Source: Lunularia cruciata
Taxonomy: Eukaryota; Streptophyta; Marchantiopsida; Lunulariales; Lunulariaceae
Length of the DNA: 64,000 nucleotides
Assembly: GCA_948567375.1 (NCBI GenBank)
Contig: OX419759.1
Location: 61,481,493 to 61,545,492, forward strand
Direction: 5' to 3'
This document shows positions 36,237 to 48,365 of the stretch, piece by piece (position 1 is the first letter of the stretch; every line of letters begins with the position of its first letter). The notes beneath the pieces are model-generated. The model did no database searches, was not told where the DNA came from, and saw only the letters and a program-made list of their open reading frames with translations. Position numbers and translations under genes: made by a program.

Positions 36237-38647
36237 TTCCCCCGCTGCTAGTTGGTGATGTCCTTGTTGCCAGTGAAGCTTCAAAGTCTTGGATGGCCGT
36301 CTATGCATTCTGGAGGTGAGAAAGAGGTTCCCATGTAGCATCATGAAGGGGATAACCTTTCCAAAGGACCTTGTACTCCATATGTTGGCGACGGTCTCGT
36401 TGAATATGGCAACGCGCAAGGATCTGATCAACTTCTTACTCCTCATGATCATTGATAGGGACAGGAAGAGGGGGAGGTTGGACTTGAGAGGAAAAAGAAG
36501 AGGGGTTAGGAACAAAGGGTTTCAACTTGGAAACATGAAAGATAGGATGGATACACATGTGACAAGGCCAGGCAAGTCAATAAGCAATAAGAGAGACAAT
36601 TTGGGTGATATCAAAGTGTCCTATCCAACTAGGGGCAATTTTATGAACTTGGGTATCAAGTGGGAGGGAGAGGTTACTAGAGGATAACATGACTTTATCA
36701 CCGACTTCAAAGGTGAGATCACGACGATGGTGGTCCGCATCTTGTTTTTGGTGATTTTGAGCAACAAGGAGGTGAGACTTTGCTTGTTGGAGAGATTGGG
36801 ATATGGTGGTCAAGAATGTAGAAGTATGAGGAACCTGAGATGGAGGAGGAGCAAGAAGAGAGTCTAGAACAAGCGGATCTTGGCCAAAATTGAGAAAGAA
36901 AGGAGAAAATCCGGTGCTTGCCTGTTTGGAATTGTTATAGGCAAATTCTGTAGCTACAAGACATTCGTCCCAATTGGTATGGTGGACATTGACAAAAGCA
37001 CGCAACATATCCTCCAATGTACAATTTGCATGTTTGGTTTGTCCATCAGTTTGAGGATGATAGGCCCTGGACAAAGCAAGTTTGGTACCGAGTATCTGGA
37101 AGAATGCTTGCCAAAACTTCTCGGTAAATCAAGGATCACAGTATGAGATGAGTACATGTGGCATCCCATGATGCTTGAAGACGTTGTCAAAGTAGATTTG
37201 CGCTAAGGTTGGAGCATCCATGGTATCACAAGTTGGCGCCAAGTGGATTTGCTTACTAAGCTTATCCACAAACACCACAATTGCGGTGTGTCCTTGTTTT
37301 GTCTTTGGCAAGGATGAGATGAGATCCAAGCTCACATGCTCCCAATGAGTGGATGGAACGGCAAGTGGTTGAAGGAGTCCACTCGGCTTTTGGTTGCTAG
37401 CCTTGTTACGTTGGCAGCTCTCACATGATCAAACAAATTCTTGTATATCTCGTGTCATGTTGGGCCACCACCATTGACGTTGGAGGGTACCCAAGGTCTT
37501 ATCCACACCCATGTGACCAGCGATGGGTAAATTATGGGCTTCTTGGAGGTGCACAAGTCAAAGATCACCTTTAGCTGGAACATAGATCCGATCCTCATGG
37601 AATAAAAGGCCCTCCTTGATGGAGAAGATGTTGTACTCCTTATCGCATGTTGTAAGGCAACCATGTACCATTTGGAAGAAGAGATCTTGGTGTAGAGCTT
37701 ACTGAAACTCATTTTGGACCTTGGAGTAAATTGACACTATTGAAATTGCCGTTGTGATAAGAGGAAGAGACTTCAGATCAGGTCATCATGATAAAGCATC
37801 AGGGATGACATGGAACCGACCTGGTTTGTACTCAAGTTTGATGTCATAAAGTTGGAGTTGTTCCTCCCATTGATGATGTTGACTCTTCATGTGTTCCAAG
37901 TGTAAGGTCTGCAACAATGTTTTGTGATCAGTTCACATGATCACTTGTTTCTCCAAGAGGTAATGCCTCCATACCTTGGTGGTGTATACCATTGCAAGTT
38001 GTTCTCGATCTCAAGCAGAGTAGTTTTGTTCAGCCATATTGAGTTGGCAAGACACAAAGGCAATGGGATGGAGTCCATCTGGGAATTCTTGTTGCAACAT
38101 GGCTCCAATTGCAAAGTTAGAAGCATCAAAATCAACCACACAAGGTAGTTTAGGATCGTATGGTTGAAGAATGGGTCTTGAAGACACCATATACTTTAAC
38201 TTCTAGAATGCTTCTTCATGCTTGTTGTTCCACTGGAAGCTCAAGTTCTTTCCCAAGAGGTCAGTCAATGGTGCAGCCACATGAGCATAATAATGGATGA
38301 ACTATTGGTAAAACTAGCCAATCCATTGAATGCTTGTACTTCTGTAGCATCCTTTTGGGTAGGCCAATTAGTAATGGCCCTGATCTTCTCTTCTTCCATC
38401 TTGATCCCCTCTGAGGAGATCTTATGACCCAAGAAGGTAAACTCCTTTTGCCAAAAGGCGCACTTCAACTTCTTGCAATAAAATTTCCATTGTCATAGTC
38501 ACCTTAGGACTTCTCACACATGGCTCACGTGTTCTACCTCTATCTTACTATAAATTAAGATATCATCCAAGAACACCACCACGGACCAATCCAATAGTCT
38601 ATCCAACACCTGATGCATTTGATCCATGAAGACCACTGGAGCATAAG
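36237..38647 (-). pseudogene. pol of element 2, 3' half (RT end, RNase H, INT, chromodomain)
   Basis: The RT catalytic box FLDDILIYSK is at 38590-38545 and connects to the N-terminal half at 45229. RNase H remnants are at 37780-38260. Integrase is at 37440-36580, with LDLISSLPKTKQGH (first D), SYCDP where SDRDP is expected (second D context damaged) and TDGQTKHAN (lysine at the glutamate position, 37033-37035). The chromodomain is around 36470-36290. Several stops and frameshifts are present. Confidence 0.9.
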
Positions 38648-39388
38648 TGTAATACTCCGAGGACAAGAGAAGAGAGAAAACACAGATTGCACACTCAAAC
38701 ATTCGATGCTCCAAGGGAGCACCTTCTCTTTATTATATAGGCAAAGAGGATCTCCTCCAAGGAAGCTCCACCATAGGATTAGGGACACAGATATGTGACA
38801 TGTCAGCAAGCTCCACCCTTGGATTACTTACTTGGATGGGTGACCTGTCTGGTCTAGGTCCTATCTGGTTGGTCAAACGAGCTTTGACCGGAGGAAATCT
38901 TAGGGAATTTTCATGTTGGAATCTCAGAATCACATGAGTAAGGTACCATTGGAAAGCTCTCGATGAGACAAACCAGGGGGAGGGAAGGCCAGCCTTTCCT
39001 GCATTGGAAGAGGGGGTGAATCTGCACATTTTCAAGGCCTAATTCATCCGTTTAGGCCTCCGAAATTGCCTTCAAAGATTTCAGGCATATTTCGGTTCCT
39101 ACTCTATTAGTAGAAGTCCTCTTTTGGTGATACCTCTTTCTGATCTGTTTAGTCCATCATGTGTAACATCCTTCCAGATGTTACCAAACCAATTCTCACA
39201 TTTAAATCATATGTCTAGCTATTGGTTCTAAGGTTCTCAAGTCTATTTCGGTTTTTGCCCTATTAGTAGAAGTACTCTTTTGGTGATACTTCTATCTGAT
39301 ATATTTTGACCATCATGTATAACATCATTCTAGATGTTACCAAACTGAATTTCACATCTAGATCATATGGCTAACCCTTGGTATTATA
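38648..39388 (-). repeat. 3' LTR of element 3
   Basis: On the plus strand it runs from TGTAATACTCCGAGG to ..CCCTTGGTATTATA; the terminal TACA has become TATA. It has no AGAAG/CTTCT arrays, unlike the other family. Confidence 0.92.
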
Positions 39389-39401
39389 GACCTCCCTCCT
39401 T

Positions 39402-42400
39402 TTAAGACACAACGTCCTCGTTGTGCAATTGTTGCTCAAATGCTTGCACCAACACCGATGCATGTGCCAAATTGGCAGCGGGTTCCCAGGTTGCTTCATA
39501 GAGGGGGTAACCTTTCCATTGTACTAAATATTCCACCCGCGGATGGCGAGTACCACGCATGCGCTTTTGGAGAATCCGCTCCACTTCATATTCCTCTATG
39601 CCATCAATGACTGTCGGACAAGGTCGAATGTCCTGTGTGGAAGTACCTTGGCCTGATCGGGGAGCATATCTACGTAATAGGGAGACATGGAACACTGGAT
39701 AGATCTTCATGTGTGGTGGTAGCTCAAGGTAATAGGCCACAACGCCGATGCGACGAAGAATCGAGAAAGGCCCAATAAAACGAGGTCTAAGCTTACGAGA
39801 TCCAACTAATGTGAGGTTGGTTGTCGATAGCCACACTTGATCCCCAACATTGAACTCCATGTGCCTACGGTGTGCATCAGCATACTGCTTTTGTTGATTT
39901 TGCGCAATCTGTAACTTGTGCTTGGCGCTCTCCACACCTTGTTGGATTCTAGAAACAAATGTGTTGACTGCATCAACCTTGGTAGTCACTGGACGGATCT
40001 TCATCAAGCTAGAAGGTGTGAAGGGATGCTCACCATACATAAGGAAGAACAGAGTGACCTGGGTGGAGGCATTCGCTGACTTGTTGTAAGCGAATTCCAC
40101 CAATGGTAGTAGGGTGTCCCACCTCTCTTGCTCTTCTAAGGTGAAACCGCGTAACATGTCTTCAATTGTGCGATTAGCCCGCTCTATTTGGCCATCTGTT
40201 TGTGGGTGGTAAGTTGTAGACACGGCCAACTTGGTTTTGAAGAAACCAAAGAGTGTTCGCCAAAACAAACTGGTGAATTGGGTGCCTCTATCGGTGATGA
40301 GTACTCTAGACAAGCCATGGTGAGCAAAGACTGCATCTAAGTATAGTTGAGCTAGTTGTGGAGCGGTCACCTCCTTGGTGGTAGGGCGTACATGAATCAT
40401 TTTGCTGAGCCGGTCCACAAAGACCACAATGGAGTCAAACCCTGAGGTGGTCTTAGGTAATTCACAGACGAGATCCATACTCACTTGTTCCTAATGTTGG
40501 TAGGAGTGGGAAGAGGTTGAAGGAGCCTTGCAAGAGCTTGATTAGAAGCTTTGTTTTGTTGACAAAGTAGGCAGCTACGCACATAGTCCATCACGTCATT
40601 GCTCATCTTGGGCCAATAGTATGGCGCTTGACTGCCTCCAAGGTCTTGTCCACTCCGACATGAGCTGCAATGGCCGAATCATGACATTTCGCTAGAATGG
40701 TGGTACGTAATTCTGGGACATTTGGGATCCACAATCGGCCCTCCCAAAAGGTGAGTCCTTGGGTGCTGGTGACACCTTTGGACGATTGCGCTTCTACAAT
40801 CTGTGGATCAGTTTTTGTAGCAGCTAGAATCTCTTGCCAGAATTCAGGGTTAATCTTAACCTCTGCCACCAAGTTGTTGGCCATTGGCATGCGGGTGAAC
40901 GGATCTGCAAGTTGCTTCTTACCTTCCACATAGGTGATTGTCATATTGAAGCATTTTCGCCACTCTGCCCACCAAATTTGGCGACGAGATAGATCCTTCT
41001 GCATCTCAAGGTAGACTAGAGGTTTGTGGTCTGTCTCTACTACAAATGCCTTCTCGCCCAGGTAGTGCTTCCAATGCTTGGTTGCTAGAACAATGGCCAG
41101 CTCTTCTCGTTCTATGGTGTGGTAGTTGCGCTCTGCCGGTAACAACTTTCGAGAGAAATATGCAATTGGATGCCATCCGTCATGCCACTCTTGTTGTAGG
41201 ACTGCTCCTATTGCTATGCCTGATGCATCCGTAGCCAACTTGATTGGACGTTTTGGGTCATACCACTTCAAGATTGGTGCATGTAACAAGGTTGCCTTCA
41301 ATTCTTGAAAGGCCAACTCTTGTGCAGTTCCCCATGTCCACTTCTTCCCCTTGCCAAGTAGTGCCGTTAAAGGCTCTGCAACCTTGGAGAAGTCCTTGAC
41401 AAATCTACGATAAAATCCCGTCAACCCCAAGAAGCTCTTAAGTTGAGTCTGATCTTCTGGGGCACTCCATTTTTGAATGACCTCTATTTTATCTGTCAAT
41501 ACTTGAATGCCCTCTGCACTTACTCTATGCCCTAAGTAGTCTACTTCAGACTTGCCAAACTCACACTTTGAGATTTTGGCGTACAACTAATTTTGTCTTA
41601 GAATCTGGAGGACCTCTCGTAGATGTTGTTTGTGTTCTGTCATCGTGCTACTATATACTAAGATATCATCCAAGAAGACGATAACAGACTTATCCAAGTA
41701 TGGACGAAATATGTCATTCATTAGGCTCATGAAAGTGGCAGGCGCATTGGTGAGGCCAAAAGGCATCACAAGATACTCAAAGTGGCCATACCTGGTTCGA
41801 AAGGCAATTTTGTACACATCCTCCTCTGCAATTCAGATTTGATTGTAACCGCTCCGCAAGTCCAGTTTGGTGAAGTATCTCGCTCCATGGAGTTGATCAA
41901 ACAGGTCATCCATGTGAGGTAAGGGGTATTTGTTCTTCACTGTTTGCTGATTGAGACCCCGATAGTCAATGCACATGCGTATTGTACCTTCCTTCTTCTT
42001 CACAAACAAGACAAGGGCCCCATATGGTGATACGCTAGGTTGGATGAACCCTTTCTGTAGCATCTCCTCAATTTGAGTCTTACACTCCTCCAACTCATGA
42101 GGTGATAGGCGATATGGGGCCTTACAAGGAGGTGTCTTCTCCGAGAGTGTCTCTATTTTGTGATCTACTCGCCTTTTAGGTGGTAATCCTGAGGGTAGAT
42201 CATCGAGAAAGACATCTTGAAACTCATCCACCACATCCTTCAATTTCTCAAGAATTTGTCCAGCGAGTTGTGCACTCTAGACTTCTCTTATTAGACCCAC
42301 AAAACATCTATCGGTCTTACAGACAGTTGTCGTCCCTATGACATATAGAGGCAGTTTCTGCCTGTGTGAATTTTCTTTAACCCCAATGATTGACCATTGG

Positions 42401-42730
42401 TGGGTTCTCACTACTTTCTTCCTCCAATCCACCATTGGGTTGTATTGCTCTATCCATGGCATGCCTAAAATTGCATCATAACGGGCTAACTGTATCACTC
42501 GCCACTCAATTGCTTCCTGATATTCTCCTACAGAGAGGGTTACCCGTCTAGGTAATGATTCAATCCTCTCTGTTGCCTATTTGGTAACTCTACTTCTTCA
42601 CTTCCATCTCTCTCTAGATCCATTCCCAAGCTTATTGCAACAGAGCGAGACAAGAAATTCTCTATTGCTCCCGGATCTATTAATACTCTTACTTGATTAC
42701 CTTCTAGGATTCCATTCACGACAATCAATT
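39402..42730 (-). pseudogene. pol of element 3 (PR-RT-RNase H-INT-chromodomain), few lesions
   Basis: Protease is at 42728-42540 with VLIDPGAIEN (DPG where DSG/DTG is usual). RT is at 42243-41587: the [19 protein letters not shown] block, and [13 protein letters not shown] with the catalytic DD at about 41670. The RT tail and RNase H are at 41586-40850 (TDASGIAIGAVLQQ, ETDHKPLVYL). Integrase is at 40700-39800: D of SMDLVCEL (about 40475), D of LITDRGTQF, E of TDGQIERAN. The chromodomain is at 39620-39402 (YLVQWKGYPLYEATWEP). The lesions I see are TAA at 41587 and 41833-region stops, a frame break near 40600 and one near 42250. All three integrase catalytic residues are present. Confidence 0.9.
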
Positions 42731-42849
42731 GTGAGGTTGCCTTTCGGGATCTTTGCGCATTATTCTTCTTCCTTCCCTCGCTTCTCTGCTTCCTTATTGA
42801 GCCAGTAAGGCCGCGAGGTACATTTACTGGTGATCTTCATTTTCTAAAG

Positions 42850-43897
42850 TGGTTTCCACCTCCTCCTCTTCAATGTGCCTCTCCATGTTGTTCAAAGATC
42901 GCCTGTATGAAGGCCGAGGGCCTCTAGGGAAACGAGTGCAATAATTGGTAGATATGTGCCCAATACGGCCACAATTGTGACAACAGCGTTGTTCTCCTCG
43001 TGGGACTCCATCTCTTTTGTTCTTCTACCCGTCCCCGCTCCCTTGGAAGCGGCCGTGCTCCTCGATCCCGGAATCAAAGGTTGCCTAATTCCATCGATAT
43101 TGGTCCACCCATGTATGGCATTTTTGCTCGATAATGTTGAGGTGGAACTACTCCTTCACCTCCACCTAATGCTCCGGCTATTCTCTGTGCACAAGCAATA
43201 GCTTCAAATACCGTGCGAGGGTTTTGCACCATGACTTCTTGGCGAATCCACTCTTTCAACCCTTGTTTGAAATTGTCAAGAGCCTCTGCTGGACTCATGT
43301 CGGTAATTGCGACTTGTAGATCCAGAAATGTCTCCACATACTCTTGTACGCTATTCTTCTGTCTCAATCCCCATAGTCGGGTTTGAGCCATCTGCACAAA
43401 ATCCACCGATTGGAAATTCTTGAGCAGTCCTTCTTGCATTGCTGTCCATGTGACCTCCCTTCTCTCTGCCAGCATGGATCATTCCCAAGCATCATACCAT
43501 GTGAGGGCTTTATCGGTGAAGTACCCACATGCAAACACGCCTACATCATGCTCTGTGATCTCTGTTGAGAACAATCAAAAATATCGATTCATCTCGAGAT
43601 CCAATTCTCTACTACTCCCATCGTACGCTGCCCCTTGTAAGGCTCAATGTTGCAGGTCTTCTTCATCCGGAGTAGCAATATGGCTTCATCGTTGATAGGG
43701 TTCGTAGGCACGGGTGCCTCTCCAAGTACTTCAGTCGCAAGTACTGGGTTTTGAGACGACTCTTCTTCTTGCATGGCTTGATTGTTCCTGAGGATCTGCA
43801 CTTGACTTTGCAATGTCTCCATGGTCATCTTAATCTCTCAAAATTCATTCAACATCCCTTGCATTCCTTGCACCAGCTCTTGCAACTGCGGATCCAT
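42850..43897 (-). pseudogene. gag of element 3
   Basis: The frame starts at ATG 43897 (MDPQLQELVQGMQGML..), has one early stop near 43840, and continues with capsid-type sequence (43475-43074, ..FVQMAQTRLWGLRQ..). A CCHC-like knuckle, CHNCGRIGHISTNYC, lies near 42990-42945; its last spacing is one residue longer than usual. A few frame breaks are present. Confidence 0.85.
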
Positions 43898-44485
43898 GGT
43901 TCCTGCAACACCCAATTGCTAACGTCTACTCCAATACAGAGTCAATATAATCACTCTGGAAGGCGCATGAACTATCGGAACTACCACCGGGACCTCAGAA
44001 GCTATCACTCATTGATAATACTCCTCACCAAAATTCCTAAACATCAATTTTGGCCTCACTACATAACGGATTTCTACTTGAGTGTTGAAAGGGAGAGGAT
44101 TTGGGACATTCATATCCATATCATCATAATAGAATGTAGATCGTCAAATCCCACTCTCTGTCATATATCACCACAGGTAGAATCACCGGGTTTGGTGAGT
44201 TCATCACTTTGTCCATGAATTCCACACCAAAGTGATAAACTAGCGATACTCTCATCTGCTCACGCTGGATGTACATAACCTTGATATGGAATGGGTTTGA
44301 GAATGGAAAGCTAGGTGCGGGAAATTGTCCCCCCGGTGCATCCATCCTATCCGTTCTCTAAAGTCCTTCCTAAGTCTAGCGATTACTCTATGTTCTCAAC
44401 CTCAAATTACTCAGTTTCAGTAGTTTGTGCTATTCCAAGAGGGGTGATCCTCTCTCTTGGACTAGAACACTCGCTCTGATACCAT

Positions 44486-45228
44486 TGTAATACTCCAAGG
44501 ACAAGAGAAGAGAGAAAACACAGATTGCACACTCAAACATTCGATGCCCCAAGGGAGCACCTTCTCTTTATTATATAGGCAAAGAAGATCTCCTCCAAGG
44601 AAGCTCCACCATAGGATTAGGGACACAGATAGGTGACATGTCAGCAAGCTCCACCCTTGGATTACTTACTTGGATGGGTGACCTGTCTGGTTTAGGTCCT
44701 ATCTGGTTGGTCAAACGAGCTTTGACCGGAGGGAATCTTTTAGGGAATCTTCCTGTTGGAATCTCAAAATCACATGAGTAAGGTACCATTGGAAAGCTCT
44801 CGATGAGACAAACTAGGGGGAGGAAAGGCCAGCCTTTCCTTTGTTGGGGGGGGGGGGGAATCTGCACACTTTTGAGGCCTAATTCATCCGTTTAGGCCTC
44901 CGAAATTGCCTTCAAAGATTTCAGGCATATTTTGGTTCCTACTCTATTAGTAGAAGTCCTCTTTTGGTGATACCTCTTTCTGATCTGTTTAGTCCATCAT
45001 GTGTAACATCCTTCCAGATATTACCAAACCAATTCTCACCTTTAAATCATATGTCTAGCTATTGGTTCTAAGGTTCTCAAGTCTATTTTGGTTTCTGCTC
45101 TATTAGTAGAAGTACTCTTTTGGTGATACTTCTATCTGATATATTTTGACCATCATGTATAAAATCATTCTAGATGTTACCAAACCGAATTTCACATCTA
45201 GATCATATGGCTAACCCTTGGTATTACA
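44486..45228 (-). repeat. 5' LTR of element 3
   Basis: It runs from TGTAATACTCCAAGG to ..GGTATTACA on the plus strand. It differs from the 3' LTR by scattered substitutions and a G homopolymer near 44847. Confidence 0.93.
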
Positions 45229-47290
45229 ATAAGTGAGTCCAAAAGGTAAAACTCTCCACTCAAAATGCCATACCTTGTATGAAAGGTAGTCTTTTGCACA
45301 TCCTCTCTCTCAATAGGAATTTGCCAATAGCCGCTGCAAAGATCCAACTTGGAAAAGTAGCGTGCTCCACTTAGTTGATCAAGCAAGTCATCAATCCGAG
45401 GCAAGGGATATGCATTCTTCACGGTTTGCTTATTGAGCCCATGATAATCAATACAGAAATGAAGTCCTCCATCCTTCTGTGGAACAAATAGTACCGGTGC
45501 TCCCCAAGGAGAGGTGCTATGTTGTATGAGGTCCTTCTCTAACAACTCTGTGAGTGTTATTTGCAACTCCTCCAACTCCTTTTGGTGAGAGCCGATAGAT
45601 CGGTCTACTCATTGGAGTACTCCTTGGCAATAACTTGATCTTGAAGGGCATACCTTGATATGAGGGTAATCCCTTTGGAAGATCGTCCGGAAACACATCC
45701 ACAAATTCCTTAACTATCCGATCAACCATTGCTTGATGAGGCTCTTGGTCCTCCACAGATTGGTCTTGTGCAATCGGCTTGATCCACAATCCAAATATAG
45801 ACTTATCTTCCTCTAAAGCTTGCTCTATGGCTGCTTTACTAACCAACTTCCCTTCTAGGGCCTCGTCTCTCTTCCAAGCTTGCTCCATGGTTGCCTTCTT
45901 GGCAAACTTCCCATCTTGGGACTGATTATTCTTAGGTGTCTTACTTAGAGGTGCTAGACAACCTAATCAAAAATTCCTACCTTGGTGTTGTACTTGAATT
46001 TGGTGTCCGGTCCAATTGAATTGAACCTTAAGATGTTCAAGCCAAGGTAGACCCTGAATGATATCATAGTGTAGAGGTGCCACTACAAACCTCATACACT
46101 CCAAATACTCCTTCCCAATCTTGAAGGTAACAGGATGCAAGGTGCAGAATGTAGAACCCTTTCTACCATCCGTCATCATCAAACTACTTCCAATCACTGG
46201 CTTGATAGGAATATCCAATTCCTTTGCTACTTGCATAGACATGCAATTCTCTGAACTTCCAGAATCAACCAAAATCCTACAACCCCAATTGGATATCATA
46301 CCTTGCAAGTGAAGCAAACTTGCATAGGTCAAGCCTTCAATCCCATTGGAACTAATCAAGCTCCCAATAGGCGGCTCAAAATCTCCTACTGGGATTTCTT
46401 ATTTCCCTGATCATTCCACTCCATAACCTCCACTTGGGCAACTTGTTGAGGTCATCCATTCTTGAGTGGACATTTAGCAATGCGATGCCTCAATTGGTGA
46501 CAATAAAAACAACCACCATTTTGTTGTAGTTTCTTCCTATTTGTTGTGCCAAGTGGTCTTCATCAAATTGCATCAATCTCCATTGGTGCTGGCTCCTCCA
46601 CTTGTGTGTAGTGTATTGGTAGGCTTTGTGGAGGTCGAGCTCGAGACCAAGTTTTGCCACCAAGAAATCAAAATGTTTGGCCAACCGCATGGCTTCCTCC
46701 AAGTTTTGTGGCTCTTGCATGGTTACCTCTAATTTGGTTCTTGCCTTCAAGCCCCTCACAAATCAATCCTGAGCTTCACCTTCCAAAATATCTAGAATTT
46801 GCATGATGGTGTTTTGGAACTACGTGATATAACTTCTTATAGAGCCAATCTGTTTCAACTTTGCCAACTTATCTCGTGTAGCTCGTGTAGCATTTATAGC
46901 TTGGAACTGACTAATTATTGCGCTCTTGAATTCTACCCATGTCAAGATTAGTGCAACCATTTGTTGTTCGGCTCGCTCCACTTGGAATTTCCACCCATAG
47001 CTTTGCTACTCCATCAATTGGCTAGAAGCCAAGAGAATCTATTTTTGCTCGTCTTGTAGATTGGTAGCTTCAAAATAACGTTCACAATCAAACACAAAAT
47101 TCTCCTCTACACTCGGGAGATTCTTGCCTTTAAATACTTTGGGTTTAGGAAATCTGATCCGATCTTCTCCTTCTTGAATTGGTACTCTCTCCACTTGCTC
47201 TTGTTGTCAAAGATCTTGTTCATCCAACAATCGAGTAAGGTGCTCAATTTGTTGTTGCATAGCAAGGATAACATCAGGTATTTCCGCCAT
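45229..47290 (-). pseudogene. gag-pol of element 2, 5' half (gag, PR, RT start)
   Basis: Gag is at about 47290-46400, with a zinc knuckle near 46510-46470, degraded relative to element 1. Protease is at 46359-45970 with an intact LVDSGSSEN. A linker of lysine-rich repeats (SKAAIEQAL-type units) is at 45900-45780. The RT start is at 45600-45230 ([30 protein letters not shown]), cut off by element 3 at 45228. Stop codons and a frameshift near 45590 occur. Confidence 0.9.
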
Positions 47291-47561
47291 AGTTACTCCT
47301 TTATCACACCACTCCCAATCTATCTAATTTATTAACACATAGAAACATCACGTCCATTGTTCTCCATAAGTTACAACCGGAAGCACCAAGGGTTCCTCAG
47401 ATATGGTGATCATATGCAAAAAATCTTGTCCAAAGTGTGAGGTGATAAACTGTGTGAAACTATGTTTGGGTAGTATTTGGACGTAAAAATCCCAATGGTT
47501 TGGTGGAAGTGGATTTGGTGGTCCATAAATTCCATCTATCCCAATCTTGCTCTTATACCAA

Positions 47562-48035
47562 TGTAAAAGACCGAATCCGAGAAGAGAAATAGGAAAATGG
47601 AAACTCACATTGGGACATTTGAATGAGTGAAAACTCTGAATGCCTAGCATGAGCTTTGGCCTTGGTATTTATAGGTAGCATACAAGGCCCTTGAGAAGCT
47701 TCTCAAGAAGTTTCCTCAAGCCGCTTTCTTAGAGTGCAAGCCAAGTTAACTAGGAAGCTTCTCAAGAAGCTTCCTTCTAGAAGCCGGCTACTTGGAGTGC
47801 AAGCTAAGCTAGTTGGAAGCTTCAAGAAGCTTCCTTCTAGAAGTTGCCTACTTGGCATGCAAGCTAAGCTAGTTGGAAGCTTCTAGAAGCCTCCTTTTAG
47901 AAACTACTTACTTGAAGTGCAAGCTAAGCTAGCCGGGAAGCTTCCTAGATACTTCTAGAATATTCTAGGCTAATTTGTCTTATGTGCTACTTCATAAGCC
48001 TAACTAACTTTGTTGCTAAACTCCATATTATTACA
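47562..48035 (-). repeat. 5' LTR of element 2 with HSE-rich U3
   Basis: In minus orientation the TATA box is TATAAATA (complement of 47666-47673). Upstream of it (47690-47930) are repeated AGAAG/CTTCT blocks, including AGAAG-CTTCT and GGAAG-CTTC-type arrays. Confidence 0.93.
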
Positions 48036-48040
48036 CTATG

Positions 48041-48365
48041 GAATAGATGTAGATATGGAAAACTAGTCTCAAATAATCCAAAATGCAACCCCACCCAAGA
48101 AGCTAACCACTCCTATGACTTGATCGATATTCCTAGAACAGTCAACAAAGGGATAGAAGAAGCGTGCATAATCCCAAAGTGTCACTACTATCAATGTGGT
48201 TGCTCACCTCACGTGGGCATCCCAAGTGGTCCAATCATAGTCCTTGTGCATCCTTCCCACATGGGTCTTTACCTCTTGCAAGGTAAAGCGTCGTTTACAC
48301 ATCGAGCATGGTGTATCTCAAGCCGCTCTACGCCGCCCCACATGGGGAGGTGTAGTTATGGCTAG
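48041..48365 (-). mobile_element. Possible LINE remnant, 5' piece
   Basis: Position 48041 is the continuation of the pre-insertion sequence at 35803, since element 2 and its duplication sit between them. Minus-strand frames are broken. HHARC.. and similar Cys/His-spaced residues near 48300 could be a zinc finger of the LINE's N-terminal region. I cannot confirm the family from this piece alone. Confidence 0.35.

Larger units (their letters stand above)
38648..45228 (-). mobile_element. Ty3/gypsy chromovirus, element 3 (different family, nearly intact, youngest)
   Basis: LTRs are 44486-45228 (5', 743 bp) and 38648-39388 (3', 741 bp), nearly identical by eye. Target duplication ATAAG is at 38643-38647 and 45229-45233. 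The primer-binding site is TGGTATCAGAGC, the complement of 44473-44484. Its long open frames and similar LTRs mark it as the most recent insertion in the nest. It lies inside the RT domain of element 2. Confidence 0.95.
35809..48035 (-). mobile_element. Ty3/gypsy chromovirus, element 2 (same family as element 1), split by element 3
   Basis: LTRs are 47562-48035 (5') and 35809-36234 (3') in minus orientation, with target duplication CTATG at 35804-35808 and 48036-48040. The primer-binding site, the complement of 47549-47561, has one change (TTGGTATAAGAGC). Internal regions are 36235-38647 and 45229-47561; 38648-45228 is element 3, inserted in the RT domain. The host sequence is the LINE. Confidence 0.93.

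Noticed and set aside
35809-48035. Endogenous virus (pararetrovirus) interpretation of the retroelements
   Set aside because: LTRs, 5-bp target duplications, the PR-RT-RNase H-INT order and a chromodomain identify Ty3/gypsy chromoviruses. No movement-protein or coat-protein region is present.
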